From NCBI RefSeq assembly GCF_007556755.1, contig NZ_VJOO01000002.1, forward strand, positions 1 to 64,000: DNA of 64,000 bases. Reading direction: 5' to 3'. Position 1 is the first letter of the stretch. Each line of letters starts with the position of its first letter. The DNA is from Tepidimonas fonticaldi. Its GTDB lineage: Bacteria > Pseudomonadota > Gammaproteobacteria > Burkholderiales > Burkholderiaceae_C. Positions 46,435 to 59,028 of the stretch are shown here, in pieces. A model generated the notes under the pieces. It was given only the letters and a program-made list of their open reading frames with translations, searched no databases and had not been told where the DNA came from. The translations under genes were made by a program, and so were the position numbers.

Positions 46435-47739
46435 ATGAGCTTGCATCCCGACACCACCGCCCCCCGGCACGCCTTGCCGTCCTACCTGGATCCGCACCAC
46501 CTGGGCCCCTGGGGCATCTTTTTGCAACAGGTGGATCGCGTCACCCCGCACCTGGGCAACCTCGCGCGCTGGGTGGAAACGCTCAAACGCCCCAAGCGCA
46601 TCCTGGTCGTGGACGTGCCGATCCAAATGGACGACGGCTCCATCGCGCACTTCGAGGGCTATCGGGTGCAGCACAACACCTCACGCGGGCCGGGCAAGGG
46701 GGGCGTGCGCTTTCACCAGGACGTCACGCTCTCCGAGGTGATGGCGCTCGCGGCCTGGATGTCGATCAAGAACGCCGCCGTCAACGTGCCCTTTGGCGGC
46801 GCCAAAGGGGGGGTGCGCGTCGATCCCAAGCAGATGTCCATGGGCGAGCTGGAGCGCCTGACCCGCCGCTACACGAGTGAGATCGGTCTCATCATCGGCC
46901 CGACCAAGGACATCCCTGCGCCGGACGTGAACACCAACGAACGCGTCATGGCCTGGATGATGGACACCTACTCGATGAACGTGGGGGAGACGGCCACAGG
47001 GGTCGTCACTGGCAAGCCGATCAGCCTGGGCGGCTCGCTCGGCCGCCACGAGGCAACCGGCCGCGGCGTCTTCACGGTCGGGGCGGAGTCGGCGCGGCGC
47101 ATCGGGCTGGACGTGGCCGGTGCGCGGGTGGCGGTCCAGGGCTTCGGCAACGTGGGCGGCATCGCGGCCAAGCTGTTTGCCGAGGCCGGCGCCCGCGTGG
47201 TCGCCGTGCAGGACCACGCCGGCTGCGTGTACCGCGAATCCGGCCTGGACGTGCCGGCGCTGCTCGCCCACGTCAAGCGCACGGGCAGTGTCGCCGGCTT
47301 CGAAGCGGCCGAGGCCCTGGAGCGCGACCGCTTCTGGGACGTGCCCTGCGACATCCTGATCCCGGCCGCCCTGGAGCAGCAAATCACTGCCGCCAACGCC
47401 CACCGCATCACGGCCCGCCTCATCATCGAAGGCGCCAACGGCCCGACCACCCCGGACGCCGACGACATCCTGCGCGACCGGGGCGTGCTCGTCGTGCCGG
47501 ACGTGGTCGCCAACGCCGGGGGCGTGACGGTCAGCTACTTCGAGTGGGTGCAGGATTTCTCCAGCTACTTCTGGAGCGAGGAAGAGATCAACGAGCGCCT
47601 GATCCGCATCATGAAAGGCGCGCTGGACGCCGTGTGGCAAGTGGCCGAAGACAAAGGCGTGAGCCTGCGCACCGCCACCTTCATCGTGGCGTGCGAGCGC
47701 ATCCTGCGCGCGCGCGATCTGCGTGGGCTCTACCCCTGA
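46435..47739 (+). CDS. gdhA: Glutamate dehydrogenase (Glu/Leu/Phe/Val dehydrogenase family)
   Basis: It interconverts glutamate and 2-oxoglutarate plus ammonium with NAD(P). The 434-residue protein has [20 protein letters not shown], the catalytic region [29 protein letters not shown] and the Rossmann motif [16 protein letters not shown], with [13 protein letters not shown]. The length and features fit the hexameric small type; cofactor choice (NAD versus NADP) is not clear. The ATG at 46435 ([10 protein letters not shown]) is used; the long upstream frame is antisense to the NUDIX gene. A promoter and a seven-codon ORF precede it. Confidence 0.94.
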   Translation: MSLHPDTTAPRHALPSYLDPHHLGPWGIFLQQVDRVTPHLGNLARWVETLKRPKRILVVDVPIQMDDGSIAHFEGYRVQHNTSRGPGKGGVRFHQDVTLSEVMALAAWMSIKNAAVNVPFGGAKGGVRVDPKQMSMGELERLTRRYTSEIGLIIGPTKDIPAPDVNTNERVMAWMMDTYSMNVGETATGVVTGKPISLGGSLGRHEATGRGVFTVGAESARRIGLDVAGARVAVQGFGNVGGIAAKLFAEAGARVVAVQDHAGCVYRESGLDVPALLAHVKRTGSVAGFEAAEALERDRFWDVPCDILIPAALEQQITAANAHRITARLIIEGANGPTTPDADDILRDRGVLVVPDVVANAGGVTVSYFEWVQDFSSYFWSEEEINERLIRIMKGALDAVWQVAEDKGVSLRTATFIVACERILRARDLRGLYP

Positions 47740-47769
47740 AACCCCCTGCTCACTCCGCCCGGGACCGCG

Positions 47770-48237
47770 CTACTGCAGCGGCCCCTTGAGCAGCGGCAGA
47801 TCCGGCAGCGGCAGCACGGGAACGCCCTCCTCCAGCAAGGCCGCGGCCTCGTCCGGCGTCGCGACACCGCGGATGCTGCGCGCCTCGGCCTCGCCATGGT
47901 GGATGGCCCGCGCCTCGGCGGCGAAACGCTCGCCCACGTCCTCGCTGTCCTGCACCCAAGCGCGCAGCACCCGCAAGACGCGGGCCTGCTGTTCGGGCGA
48001 CAGGGGCGTCGATCCTTCCGCTGGCGCGACTTGGGGGGGCGAGGGCCGCTGCCCCTCGGGCGACTCGGCGCGCCGGGTCTGCACATACGGCGCGCTCAGT
48101 TGCTTTTCGATCGCCTGATCGCCGCACACCGGGCATTCGAGCAGGCCGCGCGCCGACTGGTCGCGAAAGTCCTCTTCCGACGCAAACCAGCCCTCGAAGC
48201 GGTGCCCATGGGCGCAGGCCAGATCGAGCACCTTCAT
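47770..48237 (-). CDS. DUF1178-family protein
   Basis: A 155-residue protein of unknown function. The conserved N-terminus MKVLDLACAHGHRFEGWFAS and a Cys pair in LLECPVCGDQAIEKQLSAP suggest a zinc-ribbon-like N-terminal part. A helical C-terminal part follows (RVLRVLRAWVQDSEDVGERFAAEARAIHHGE). The ATG overlaps the stop of the upstream NUDIX gene by 4 bp. Its position after nuoN-DUF2818-NUDIX is usual for Burkholderiales, but its link to complex I is not known. It converges on gdhA. Confidence 0.87.
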   Translation of the reverse strand: MKVLDLACAHGHRFEGWFASEEDFRDQSARGLLECPVCGDQAIEKQLSAPYVQTRRAESPEGQRPSPPQVAPAEGSTPLSPEQQARVLRVLRAWVQDSEDVGERFAAEARAIHHGEAEARSIRGVATPDEAAALLEEGVPVLPLPDLPLLKGPLQ

Positions 48238-48875
48238 GGGCGCTCCTGCTCCACCGCCTGCGCGTCGCGCCAGGCCTCGGCCGCCCGCCACTCCAGCGGG
48301 CAGGCACCCATTGTCACATTCTGCCACCACAGCAGCGCGGCCAGCGTCTTGCCGTCGGTGACTTCGCCGCGCCACACCGCTTGCAGCAGCGCCGCGGGGC
48401 TAACCGCCAACACGTCCAAAAACTCCCCCTCGTCGAGCCGGCGCTCCCCCTCGCACAGGGCGCGGGCAAACCAGATCTCGATCACCTCGTCCGAATATCC
48501 GATGGCGGGATGCAGCACGCCCGCGCGCGCCCACTCACCGGCTTGGTAGCCCGTTTCCTCGCGCAACTCGCGCTCGGCACAGACAAACGACGGCTCCCCC
48601 GCATCCCGCTTGCCGGCGGGGAACTCGATCATCGCGCGCCGCACCGGATAGCGATACTGCCGCTCGAGCACCAGCCGCCCGTCCGCCAGCATCGGCACGA
48701 CCAGCACTGCGCCCGGATGCCGCAGATACTCACGCCCAGCCTCGCGGCCATCGGGCAATTGGACACGGTCCCGGCACAGCGACAGAAAGTGCCCCTGCCA
48801 CACGGTCGATGTCTCGCGGCAGACTTCGACCAGGTGCGCAGGATGTCGCTCGGGCACGAGCGCGGCATCGGACAC
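48234..48875 (-). CDS. NUDIX hydrolase, ADP-ribose pyrophosphatase type
   Basis: A 213-residue NUDIX protein resembling NudF/ADP-ribose pyrophosphatases. It has VVPMLADGRLVLERQYRYPVRRAMIEFPAGKRDAGE and the NUDIX helix ERELREETGYQ. The start is a GTG at 48875 preceded by CTGGAGG; no in-frame ATG lies nearby. It is coupled to DUF1178 by an ATGA overlap. Released NAD-derived ADP-ribose is the likely substrate. It follows DUF2818 by 18 bp, so it can be cotranscribed with the end of the nuo operon. Confidence 0.88.
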   Translation of the reverse strand: MSDAALVPERHPAHLVEVCRETSTVWQGHFLSLCRDRVQLPDGREAGREYLRHPGAVLVVPMLADGRLVLERQYRYPVRRAMIEFPAGKRDAGEPSFVCAERELREETGYQAGEWARAGVLHPAIGYSDEVIEIWFARALCEGERRLDEGEFLDVLAVSPAALLQAVWRGEVTDGKTLAALLWWQNVTMGACPLEWRAAEAWRDAQAVEQERP

Positions 48876-48893
48876 GGCGGCCCTCCAGAGCCC

Positions 48894-49193
48894 TCAGCGG
48901 CGCATCAGGTAGCGGAACACGAACCCCGGAAAGGCCAGGGTCAGGAACATCGATGCCGTCACGGCATAGAACTCCCAGCCCTGCGGGTAGATCTGCCCGA
49001 GGTTCTGCTCCAGCCCCAGGGCCGCGGCGCCGACGACGAAATACAGCACCGTCAGCTCACCCACCCGCCCCCACAGCGGCTTGACGCCGCCGCGGGCGGG
49101 CCATACGGCCATCCAGCGCTCGTTGACGAAAGGCAGGTTGGCGCCCACGAGCGCCAGGGCGATCACCAGGCCGACGGCCAAATCCAAACTCAT
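48894..49193 (-). CDS. DUF2818-family small membrane protein
   Basis: A 99-residue protein with three hydrophobic segments (LAVGLVIALALVGANLPF, LTVLYFVVGAAALGLE, SMFLTLAFPGFVFRYLM). DUF2818 proteins regularly follow nuoN in betaproteobacteria. An accessory or assembly role for complex I is an inference from position only. It begins 19 bp after the nuoN stop. Confidence 0.83.
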   Translation of the reverse strand: MSLDLAVGLVIALALVGANLPFVNERWMAVWPARGGVKPLWGRVGELTVLYFVVGAAALGLEQNLGQIYPQGWEFYAVTASMFLTLAFPGFVFRYLMRR

Positions 49194-49212
49194 GCGCGGA
49201 CTCTAGCGCGCC

Positions 49213-50694
49213 TCAGAAGACCGCGCGCACGGCCTGGATACACAGCGTCATCAGTCCCCCGGGCAGCAAGCCCAGGATCAGGACCAACGCCCCGTTGACG
49301 GACAACACCGCGCGCACCTGCAGCGGTGCCTGGATCGGTGCGGTCTGCGCCGGCGCATCGAAATACATCACCTTGACCACGCGCAGGTAGTAGAACGCGC
49401 CGACCAGCGACGCCAGCACGGCAAACACCGCCAGTCCGACGTAGAGCCCGCCCCCCGCCGCCAGCAGCGCCTGCAGCACGGCCAGCTTGGCGTAGAAGCC
49501 AACCAGCGGCGGCACCCCCGCCAGCGAGAACATGCACGCCGCCAGCACCCCGGCATACAGCGGGCTGCGCTGGTTGAGTCCGGCGAAGTCGGCAATCTCC
49601 TCCGACTCGAAACCTTCGCGCGCCAGCAGCAGCATCACGCCAAAGGTCGCCAGCGTCGTCAGCACGTAGGTCACGACATAGAACATAGCGGCGCCGAACG
49701 CCCCGCCCATGCCGGTGCGGTCCCCGCCGACCACGCCGCCGACCAGCGCCAACAGCATGAAGCCCATCTGCGCGATGGTGGAAAACGCCAGCATCCGCTT
49801 GAAGTTGCGCTGCGCCACCGCCGCCAGGTTGCCCACCAGCAGCGACGCCACGGCCAGGAAGGCCAGCATCTGCTGCCAATCGACCGCCACCGCGGGCAGG
49901 CCCTCGGCCAGCAGCCGCACCAGGATGGCAAACGCGGCCAGCTTCGGCGCACCGCCGATCAACAGCGTGATCGACGTGGGCGCGCCGTGGTAGATGTCCG
50001 GCACCCACATGTGGAAAGGCACCACGCCCAGCTTGAACGCCAGCCCCGCCACCACGAACACCACGCCCAGCATCAGCACCTGCGGCTGCGCCACCCCCGC
50101 CTCGACGGCACGCGCCACATCGGCAATGCCCAGGCTGCCCGTGGCGCCATACACCAGCGACAGACCGTAGAGCAAAAAGCCGCTGGCCAGCGCGCCGAGC
50201 ACGAAGTACTTCATCGCCGCTTCGGTGGCCCGCACATCGTCGCGCCGCAACGCCACCAGCGCATAGCTGGAGAGCGTCAACAGCTCCAGGCCCAGATAGA
50301 TCACCAGGAAGTGGTGGCCGCTGATCATGATGAACATGCCCAGCAGCGCAAACATGGACAGCGTGAACAGCTCGCCACCGCGCAGCATGTCGCGCGCCCC
50401 CGCGTAGGGCCGCGCATAGACCAGCGTCACCATCAGCGCCACGGTGGCAAAGCACTTCAGCCACGCGGCCATGGGGTCGCTGACGATCATCCCGCCAAAG
50501 CCCGTGAGGGTCTGCCCGCTCAGGGCCAGATAGCCCTCCAGCACCGCGACCACGGCCAGCGTGAGCTGCGTGAGGCGGAACGTCGCATCGCGCAGCGGGG
50601 TATCGACGAACAGATCGAAAAGGGCGATCACACACGCCATCCCGAGCAACAGCAGCTCGGGGGTGGCCGTGGCCCAGCTGACAGCATCAAACAT
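49213..50694 (-). CDS. nuoN: NADH-quinone oxidoreductase subunit N
   Basis: An antiporter-like membrane subunit that pumps protons. The 493-residue, ~14-TM protein has the key glutamate in YLGLELLTLSSYALVAL, the lysine region FKLGVVPFHMWVPDIYHGAPT and the second lysine helix in GGAPKLAAF. The sequence is complete. It is the last nuo gene, 36 bp after nuoM, followed by DUF2818. Confidence 0.96.
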   Translation of the reverse strand: MFDAVSWATATPELLLLGMACVIALFDLFVDTPLRDATFRLTQLTLAVVAVLEGYLALSGQTLTGFGGMIVSDPMAAWLKCFATVALMVTLVYARPYAGARDMLRGGELFTLSMFALLGMFIMISGHHFLVIYLGLELLTLSSYALVALRRDDVRATEAAMKYFVLGALASGFLLYGLSLVYGATGSLGIADVARAVEAGVAQPQVLMLGVVFVVAGLAFKLGVVPFHMWVPDIYHGAPTSITLLIGGAPKLAAFAILVRLLAEGLPAVAVDWQQMLAFLAVASLLVGNLAAVAQRNFKRMLAFSTIAQMGFMLLALVGGVVGGDRTGMGGAFGAAMFYVVTYVLTTLATFGVMLLLAREGFESEEIADFAGLNQRSPLYAGVLAACMFSLAGVPPLVGFYAKLAVLQALLAAGGGLYVGLAVFAVLASLVGAFYYLRVVKVMYFDAPAQTAPIQAPLQVRAVLSVNGALVLILGLLPGGLMTLCIQAVRAVF

Positions 50695-50730
50695 GTGACG
50701 AACGCTTTCTCGAATGGTTGGCCAGCACGG

Positions 50731-52206
50731 TCAGCCCAACTTGGACACGGCCACGTGCTGGAGAAGCTGCTGCACCGCCGGATCCATCGCGTCGGTGAAC
50801 GGCTTGGGGTGGATACCGAAGTACAGCACCATGATCGCCAGCAGGGCCAGCATCAGAAACTCGCGCGCGTTGATGTCCTTCAGGGCCTTGACGTGCTCAT
50901 GCACGGGCGCGCCCATGTAGACCCGCTTGAACATCCACAGGGAGTAGGCGGCCCCGAAGATCAGCGACGTCGCCGCCAGCAGCCCGACCCAGAAATTGGC
51001 CTTGACCGCCGCCAGGATCACCATCCACTCGCCGACGAATCCGGCCGTGCCCGGCAGGCCGGCGTTGGCCATCACGAACAGCAGGGCGAAGGCCCCAAAG
51101 GCCGGCATGGTGTTGAGCACGCCGCCATAGTCCTTGATCTCGCGCGAATGCACCCGGTCGTACAACACGCCGATGCACAGGAACATCGCCGCCGACACGA
51201 AGCCGTGGGCGATCATCTGCACGATGGCGCCCGACAGCCCCAGATCGTTGAAGACGAAAAAGCCCAGCGTCACGAAGCCCATGTGCGCCACCGACGAATA
51301 GGCCACGAGTTTCTTCATGTCCTGCTGCACCATCGCCACCAGGCCGACGTAGATGACCGCGACCAGGGACAGCGCGATCATCAGACCCGCCCACTGGTGG
51401 GCAGCATCCGGCGTGATCGGCAGCGAAAAGCGCAGGAAGCCGTAGGCGCCGAGCTTGAGCATGATCGCCGCCAGCACGGCCGAGCCGCCGGTGGGCGCCT
51501 CGACGTGCACGTCCGGCAGCCAGGTGTGCACCGGCCACATCGGCACCTTGACCGCAAACGCCGCCAGGAAGGCAAAGAACAGCGCCGTCTGCACACCACC
51601 GGCCAGCGGCAGCTTGTGCCAAGTCGCCAGATCGAAACTGCCGCCCGAGGCGTTGTACAGATACACCAACGCCACCAGCATCAGCAGCGAACCCAGCAGC
51701 GTGTAAAGGAAGAACTTGAACGCCGCGTAAATCTTGTTCGGCCCGCCCCAGATGCCAATGATGATGTACATCGGGATCAGCGTCGCCTCGAAGAAGATGT
51801 AGAACAGCATCGCATCCAGCGACGCAAACACCCCGATCATCAGGCCGGACAGGATCAGGAACGCCCCCATGTACTGGTTCACGCGCTCGGTGATCACCTC
51901 CCAGCCCGCGATCACGACGACAACCGTGATGAAAGCCGTCAACAGGATCAGCCAGAGCGAAATCCCGTCCACCCCCAGGTGGTAGTGGACATTGAAGCGC
52001 TCGATCCACGGCGCCTTCTCGACGAACTGCATCGCGGCGGAGCCGACCTCGAAGCCCGTGTAGAGCGGCACGGTCACGGCCAGCCCCAACAGCGCGCCGA
52101 CGAGCGCCAGCCAGCGCACCGCGTTGGCGTGCTCATCGCGACCGATCGCGAGCAGCACGACGCCAAAAAAGATCGGCGTCCAAATCGCAAGGCTCAACAA
52201 ACCCAT
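50731..52206 (-). CDS. nuoM: NADH-quinone oxidoreductase subunit M
   Basis: An antiporter-like membrane subunit of complex I, 491 residues. It has the essential glutamate in FYIFFEATLIPMYIIIGIWGG and the lysine region VKVPMWPVHTWLPDVHVEAP, followed by AAIMLKLGAYGFLRF. An AAGGAG sequence lies before the ATG at good spacing, one of the clearest ribosome binding sites in the operon. The gap to nuoL is 13 bp. Confidence 0.96.
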   Translation of the reverse strand: MGLLSLAIWTPIFFGVVLLAIGRDEHANAVRWLALVGALLGLAVTVPLYTGFEVGSAAMQFVEKAPWIERFNVHYHLGVDGISLWLILLTAFITVVVVIAGWEVITERVNQYMGAFLILSGLMIGVFASLDAMLFYIFFEATLIPMYIIIGIWGGPNKIYAAFKFFLYTLLGSLLMLVALVYLYNASGGSFDLATWHKLPLAGGVQTALFFAFLAAFAVKVPMWPVHTWLPDVHVEAPTGGSAVLAAIMLKLGAYGFLRFSLPITPDAAHQWAGLMIALSLVAVIYVGLVAMVQQDMKKLVAYSSVAHMGFVTLGFFVFNDLGLSGAIVQMIAHGFVSAAMFLCIGVLYDRVHSREIKDYGGVLNTMPAFGAFALLFVMANAGLPGTAGFVGEWMVILAAVKANFWVGLLAATSLIFGAAYSLWMFKRVYMGAPVHEHVKALKDINAREFLMLALLAIMVLYFGIHPKPFTDAMDPAVQQLLQHVAVSKLG

Positions 52207-52219
52207 GCTGTCGTTCTCC

Positions 52220-54250
<2,031 letters not shown>

Positions 54251-54281
54251 GGTGAGGGTCGCGTGGTATCCGGGATGCGCC

Positions 54282-54602
54282 TCAACCCTTGAGGGTGTTG
54301 AGCGTCTCGACGTCGATCGACGACTTGTTGCGGAACAGCAGCACCAGGATCGCCAGGCCAATGGCCGACTCCGCCGCTGCCACGGTCAGGATGAAGAACA
54401 CGAACACCTGCCCGTGCAGATCGCCCAGGTAGTGCGCAAACGCGACGAAGTTGGTGTTGACGGCCAGCAGCATCAGCTCGATGGCCATCAGCAGCACGAT
54501 CAGGTTCTTGCGGTTGAGGAAGATGCCCACCACCGACAGCGCGAACAGAATCGCGCCCACCGACAGAAAGTGCCCGACCCCGAGGGATCCGAGTGCGTTC
54601 AT
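54282..54602 (-). CDS. nuoK: NADH-quinone oxidoreductase subunit K
   Basis: A small three-TM subunit of 106 residues. The conserved glutamates are in [13 protein letters not shown] and [14 protein letters not shown]. The ATG overlaps the nuoJ stop by 4 bp, so it is coupled to nuoJ. Confidence 0.96.
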   Translation of the reverse strand: MNALGSLGVGHFLSVGAILFALSVVGIFLNRKNLIVLLMAIELMLLAVNTNFVAFAHYLGDLHGQVFVFFILTVAAAESAIGLAILVLLFRNKSSIDVETLNTLKG

Positions 54603-55240
54603 GCTTGCTCCTCCTTGGCGGCCTCGGGCGCGGCCGTGCGCGTCGCGGGCACGTTGAGCACCTGCAGGCGGTCGGCGGCCTTCACGCGCACCTGCACCCC
54701 CGGATCGACGGTCTTGGTGTCTTTGCGCCTGCGCAGGGTCAAGGCGATGGCGGCGATCATCGCCACCAGCAGGATGACGGCCGCCGCCTGGATCGGATAC
54801 AGATACTCGCTGTAGAGCAGGCGCCCCAGCTCGTAGGTGTTGCGGTGGTCCGCCGCATGCATGGCCCCGGTGACCGACGGGCTGGCCGTGGCGGTGGGGA
54901 AGCCGGCCCACAGCACCGCGATCAGCTCGACGCTGACCAGCGCCCCCAGCACCAGTGCCAGCGGCAGGTGTTTCCAGAAGCCGGCGCGCAAGGCATCGAC
55001 ATTGATGTCGAGCATCATCACGACGAAGAGGAACAGCACCATCACCGCGCCGAGGTACACGAGCACCAGCGCGATGCCCAGGAACTCGGCCTTGAGCAGC
55101 AGCCACAGCGCCGCCGCCTGCGAGAAGGCCAGCATCAGATACAGCACCGCATGCACCGGGTTGCGCGCCGTGATGACGCGAAACCCGGCAAACAGCAGCA
55201 CCGCCGAGAAGAAGTAGAAGAAACCGGAGACGAAGTCCAT
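54599..55240 (-). CDS. nuoJ: NADH-quinone oxidoreductase subunit J
   Basis: A five-TM subunit of 213 residues. The conserved third helix [18 protein letters not shown] is clear. A C-terminal basic, cytoplasmic or periplasmic tail of about 45 residues follows the last TM ([17 protein letters not shown] onward). It overlaps nuoK by 4 bp and is 24 bp after nuoI. Confidence 0.95.
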   Translation of the reverse strand: MDFVSGFFYFFSAVLLFAGFRVITARNPVHAVLYLMLAFSQAAALWLLLKAEFLGIALVLVYLGAVMVLFLFVVMMLDINVDALRAGFWKHLPLALVLGALVSVELIAVLWAGFPTATASPSVTGAMHAADHRNTYELGRLLYSEYLYPIQAAAVILLVAMIAAIALTLRRRKDTKTVDPGVQVRVKAADRLQVLNVPATRTAAPEAAKEEQA

Positions 55241-55264
55241 GATGTGCTCGTGCGGTGGCGGTGA

Positions 55265-55774
55265 TCAGCGGTACTTCGCGTCGGCCGCCTTGGCCGCCGC
55301 GATCTCCTTCTCGTAGCGATCACCGACGGCCAGCAGCATGTCCTTCGTGAAGTACAGGTCGCCGCGCTTCTCGCCGTGGTATTCGAAGATGTGCGTCTCG
55401 ACGATCGCATCGACCGGGCAAGCCTCTTCGCAAAAGCCGCAGAAGATGCACTTGGTCAGGTCGATGTCGTAGCGCGTCGTGCGGCGGGTGCCGTCCTCGC
55501 GCTGGGCCGATTCGATGGTGATGGCCATCGCGGGGCAGACCGCTTCGCACAGTTTGCATGCGATGCAGCGCTCTTCGCCGTTCTCATAACGGCGCTGCGC
55601 GTGCAGCCCGCGAAAGCGCGGCGACAGCGGGGTTTTTTCCTCGGGGAACTGCACCGTGACCTTGCGGCGCAGCGCGTAGCGGCCGGTCAGGGCCATGCCC
55701 TTGAACAGCTCGACGAGCAAAAAACTCTTGAAGAAATCTTTGAGCGAGAACGGAGCGACGGCGGTGGCGGACAT
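55265..55774 (-). CDS. nuoI: NADH-quinone oxidoreductase subunit I
   Basis: The peripheral-arm ferredoxin subunit, 169 residues. It carries the N6a/N6b [4Fe-4S] clusters, with ligands in [12 protein letters not shown] and [12 protein letters not shown]. An amphipathic N-terminal helix ([20 protein letters not shown]) contacts the membrane arm. The ATG at 55774 (MSATAVAP) lies 14 bp after the nuoH stop. Confidence 0.96.
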   Translation of the reverse strand: MSATAVAPFSLKDFFKSFLLVELFKGMALTGRYALRRKVTVQFPEEKTPLSPRFRGLHAQRRYENGEERCIACKLCEAVCPAMAITIESAQREDGTRRTTRYDIDLTKCIFCGFCEEACPVDAIVETHIFEYHGEKRGDLYFTKDMLLAVGDRYEKEIAAAKAADAKYR

Positions 55775-55788
55775 GGGGCGGCCCTCCT

Positions 55789-56871
55789 TCACTTCCAGGG
55801 ATTCCACGACGTCTGCATCACGGCGCCCACCAGCAGCAGCCAGATCAGCGTCACCGGGATGAAGATCTTCCAGCCCAGACGCATGATCTGGTCGTAGCGG
55901 AAGCGCGGGAACGTGGCCCGGATCCAGATGAACATGGACACGACGACGGTGGTCTTCAGGCCCAGCCAGACCCAGCCCGGAATGGCGTTGAAGACGGCGC
56001 TGTCGATGGGCGGCAGCCACCCCCCCAGGAACATCAGCACCGCCAGGATCGACACCAGCCACATACTGGCGTACTCGGCCAGGAAGAAGATCGCGAAGCC
56101 CATGCCGGAGTACTCGACCATGTGACCGGCCACGATCTCGGCCTCGCCCTCGACGACGTCGAACGGGTGGCGGTTGGTCTCGGCCACCGCCGAGATCAGG
56201 TAGACCATGAAAATGGGCAGCAGCGGCAGCCAGTTCCACGACAGGAAGTTCAGCCCCATGTCGGCGGCCACGCCGCGCGACTGCGAAGCGACGATCTCCG
56301 ACAGATTCAGGCTGCCGGCGGTCATCACGACGACGAGGAAGCAAAAGCCGATCGCGATCTCGTAGCTGACCATCTGCGCCGAGGCGCGCAGCGCGCCCAG
56401 GAAGGCGTACTTGGAGTTGGACGCCCAGCCGGCGATGATGACGCCATAGACCTCGATGGACGTGATGGCCAGAATCACCAGCAGGCCGGCGTTGACGTTG
56501 GCCAGCACGACGTCCGGCCCGAATGGAATGGCCACCCACGCGGCCAGCGCCGGCATGATGGCCATGATCGGCCCCAGGCGGAACAACCCACCGTTGGCCG
56601 CCGTGGGGCGGATCAATTCCTTGGTCAGCAGCTTGAGGGCGTCGGCGATGGGCTGCAGCAAGCCGAACGGCCCGACGCGGTTGGGCCCAAGGCGCACCTG
56701 CATGAAACCGAGCAGCCGCCGCTCCCACCACGTCAGGTAGGCCACCAGCAGCATCAGCGGGGCCAGCAGCACGACGATCTTGAGCAGGATCCAGATCACC
56801 GGCCAGCCGGCTTGCGTCCACCACGCCGCCGTGCTGAGGTGGAGCCCTCCTTGGTAGATCGCGTCGATCAT
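55789..56871 (-). CDS. nuoH: NADH-quinone oxidoreductase subunit H
   Basis: The eight-TM subunit joining membrane arm and quinone pocket, 360 residues. It has the conserved loop [22 protein letters not shown]-type segment (here read in parts, [14 protein letters not shown] and ALKLLTKE), [22 protein letters not shown], and [19 protein letters not shown] chose the ATG at 56871, which overlaps the nuoG stop (ATGA), over a GTG two codons upstream. Confidence 0.95.
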   Translation of the reverse strand: MIDAIYQGGLHLSTAAWWTQAGWPVIWILLKIVVLLAPLMLLVAYLTWWERRLLGFMQVRLGPNRVGPFGLLQPIADALKLLTKELIRPTAANGGLFRLGPIMAIMPALAAWVAIPFGPDVVLANVNAGLLVILAITSIEVYGVIIAGWASNSKYAFLGALRASAQMVSYEIAIGFCFLVVVMTAGSLNLSEIVASQSRGVAADMGLNFLSWNWLPLLPIFMVYLISAVAETNRHPFDVVEGEAEIVAGHMVEYSGMGFAIFFLAEYASMWLVSILAVLMFLGGWLPPIDSAVFNAIPGWVWLGLKTTVVVSMFIWIRATFPRFRYDQIMRLGWKIFIPVTLIWLLLVGAVMQTSWNPWK

Positions 56872-59015
56872 GCGCACACTCCTTCAGCGGCGGCCCGGGC
56901 CGCACGGCCGTCCGCCGTCGCCTGCAGCGCGGGCGCGCGCCGCACCAGCGCATCCAACTGGTAGATGGCGGCCACACAGGGCTCGCCCGCGGCCGGCGTC
57001 AGGTCGATGCCCGAAACCGTGACGCGGTTGTTCAGCCGTTCGGCCGGCACGAACTCGCCGTGGGCCACGCCGGGCAGCGCCTGCGCCAGCACCTCCTGCG
57101 AGGACGTCTGCTCGAAGCCGGGCAGCCCCAGCAGATTGCCCAGCACGCGCAGCACCTTCCAACCGGGGCGGGTCTCGCCCAGCGGCTTGACCACGGCCTG
57201 GAAGCTTTGCAGCCGCCCCTCGGCATTGACGAACGAGCCGGAGGTCTCGGTGAACGGCGCCACCGGCAACAGCACATCGCTGATGTCGAGGTTGGTTTTG
57301 AACGGACTGAGCGTCACGACCAGCTCGGCGTCGGCCAGCGCGGCACCGTCGCCCGCGGTGTCGGCGCCCGGCTCCACGCCCAGCAGCACGGCGGCCTTGA
57401 GCGCGCCGCCCAGCATGCGCTGCGCATCCAGCCCGCCCTCGCCCGGCAACACGCCGACGAGCTGGGCCCCCACGGTGTTGGCCGCCTCGGTCAGGTAGCC
57501 CCAGCGGGCACCGGTCTGCTCCGCCACCCACTGCGCCAGGGCCAGCAGCGAGGCCGCGCGGGCATGGTGTGCCGCGGCATTGCCCAACAGCACGGCCTTG
57601 CGCTCGCCGCCAAGCAGCGACTGCGCGACGGCCCGGGCGGCGTCGTCGACGGCGACGCCTTCCGCCCCCGCGGGGACGGCGACGCCCTTGGCTTCGGCCA
57701 CCGCAGCGGCGACGCCGGCCAAGGCGGCGACCCAGTCGGCAGCCGGTGCGGTCAGCACGCGGTGCACGGGCATCGCCCAATCGACGGCCCCCGCCACCAG
57801 CGCCGACACCTGGGCCCCTTTGCGGGCCGCCTGCCGAATGCGCTGCGCGAACAGCGGATGGTCCTTGCGCAGGTTGGAGCCGACGACGAACACCCGCTCC
57901 AGCGTGGACAGATCGGCAATCGGCAGACCCAGCCAGCGGGCCTGCCCCGCCGGCGCCGCGTGGTCGAACGCGGCCGCGCGCAGCCGGTGGTCCAGGTTGG
58001 GGCTGCCCAACCCGGCCATCAGGGCACGCGCCAGGGCCAGTTCCTCGACGGTGGCGTGGGGGCTGGCCAGCAGGCCGATCGCGCCCGCGCCGTGCTGCTC
58101 ACGCACGCCCTTCAGGCCGTTGGCGACGTATTCCAGCGCGGTCGGCCAGCCCACCGTGCGCCATTCGCCGCCCTGTTTGATCATGGGCTGCGTCAGACGG
58201 TCCGGCCCGTTGAGCGCCTCGTAGCTGAAGCGGTCGCGGTCGGCGATCCAGCACTCGTTGACGGCTTCGTTTTCCAGCGGCACGACGCGCAGCACGCGGT
58301 CACCCTTGACCTGCACGACCAGATTGGCACCAGTGGAGTCGTGCGGGCTGATGCTCTTGCGCCGCGACAGCTCCCAGGTACGCGCGGCGTAGCGGAACGG
58401 CTTGCTGGTCAGCGCACCCACCGGGCACAGATCGATCATGTTGCCCGACAGCTCGGAGTCCACCGTCTGGCCGACGAAGGTCTCGATCTCGGAGTGTTCG
58501 CCGCGGTGGCTCATGCCGAGCTCCATGACGCCGGCGATCTCCTGCCCGAAGCGCACGCAGCGGGTGCAGTGGATGCAGCGGCTCATCTCCTCCATCGAGA
58601 TCAGCGGCCCGACGTTCTTGTGGAAGACGATGCGCTTTTCTTCCTCGTAACGCGAGTGCGTGCCGCCGTAGCCCACCGCCAGGTCCTGCAACTGGCACTC
58701 GCCGCCCTGGTCACAGATCGGGCAGTCCAGCGGGTGGTTGATGAGCAAAAACTCCATCACCGCCTTCTGCGCCTTGATGGCCTTTTCGCTCTTGGTGCGC
58801 ACGACCATGCCCATGGTCACCGGCGTGGCGCAGGCGGGCATGGGCTTGGGCGCCTTCTCCACATCGACCAGGCACATGCGGCAGTTGGCCGCGATGGACA
58901 GCTTCTTGTGGTAGCAGAAGTGCGGCACGTAGACGCCCGCCTTTTCGGCCGCATGCATGACCATGCTGCCGGGCGGGACCTCCACCTTCTTGCCGTCGAG
59001 TTCGATTTCAACCAT
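56868..59015 (-). CDS. nuoG: NADH-quinone oxidoreductase subunit G
   Basis: The large iron-sulfur subunit, 715 residues. N-terminal [2Fe-2S] N1b ligands lie in [19 protein letters not shown] and PACATPV. N5 has the His-Cys3 set in [15 protein letters not shown]4 ligands lie in [10 protein letters not shown] and IDLCPVGAL. No CxxC set follows in the molybdopterin-oxidoreductase-like region, so the extra N7 cluster of E. coli NuoG is absent, and the protein is about 190 residues shorter. The ATG at 59015 ([10 protein letters not shown]) is the family start; a GTG four codons upstream is possible. Confidence 0.95.
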   Translation of the reverse strand: MVEIELDGKKVEVPPGSMVMHAAEKAGVYVPHFCYHKKLSIAANCRMCLVDVEKAPKPMPACATPVTMGMVVRTKSEKAIKAQKAVMEFLLINHPLDCPICDQGGECQLQDLAVGYGGTHSRYEEEKRIVFHKNVGPLISMEEMSRCIHCTRCVRFGQEIAGVMELGMSHRGEHSEIETFVGQTVDSELSGNMIDLCPVGALTSKPFRYAARTWELSRRKSISPHDSTGANLVVQVKGDRVLRVVPLENEAVNECWIADRDRFSYEALNGPDRLTQPMIKQGGEWRTVGWPTALEYVANGLKGVREQHGAGAIGLLASPHATVEELALARALMAGLGSPNLDHRLRAAAFDHAAPAGQARWLGLPIADLSTLERVFVVGSNLRKDHPLFAQRIRQAARKGAQVSALVAGAVDWAMPVHRVLTAPAADWVAALAGVAAAVAEAKGVAVPAGAEGVAVDDAARAVAQSLLGGERKAVLLGNAAAHHARAASLLALAQWVAEQTGARWGYLTEAANTVGAQLVGVLPGEGGLDAQRMLGGALKAAVLLGVEPGADTAGDGAALADAELVVTLSPFKTNLDISDVLLPVAPFTETSGSFVNAEGRLQSFQAVVKPLGETRPGWKVLRVLGNLLGLPGFEQTSSQEVLAQALPGVAHGEFVPAERLNNRVTVSGIDLTPAAGEPCVAAIYQLDALVRRAPALQATADGRAARAAAEGVCA

Positions 59016-59028
59016 GGAGGCGCTCACT

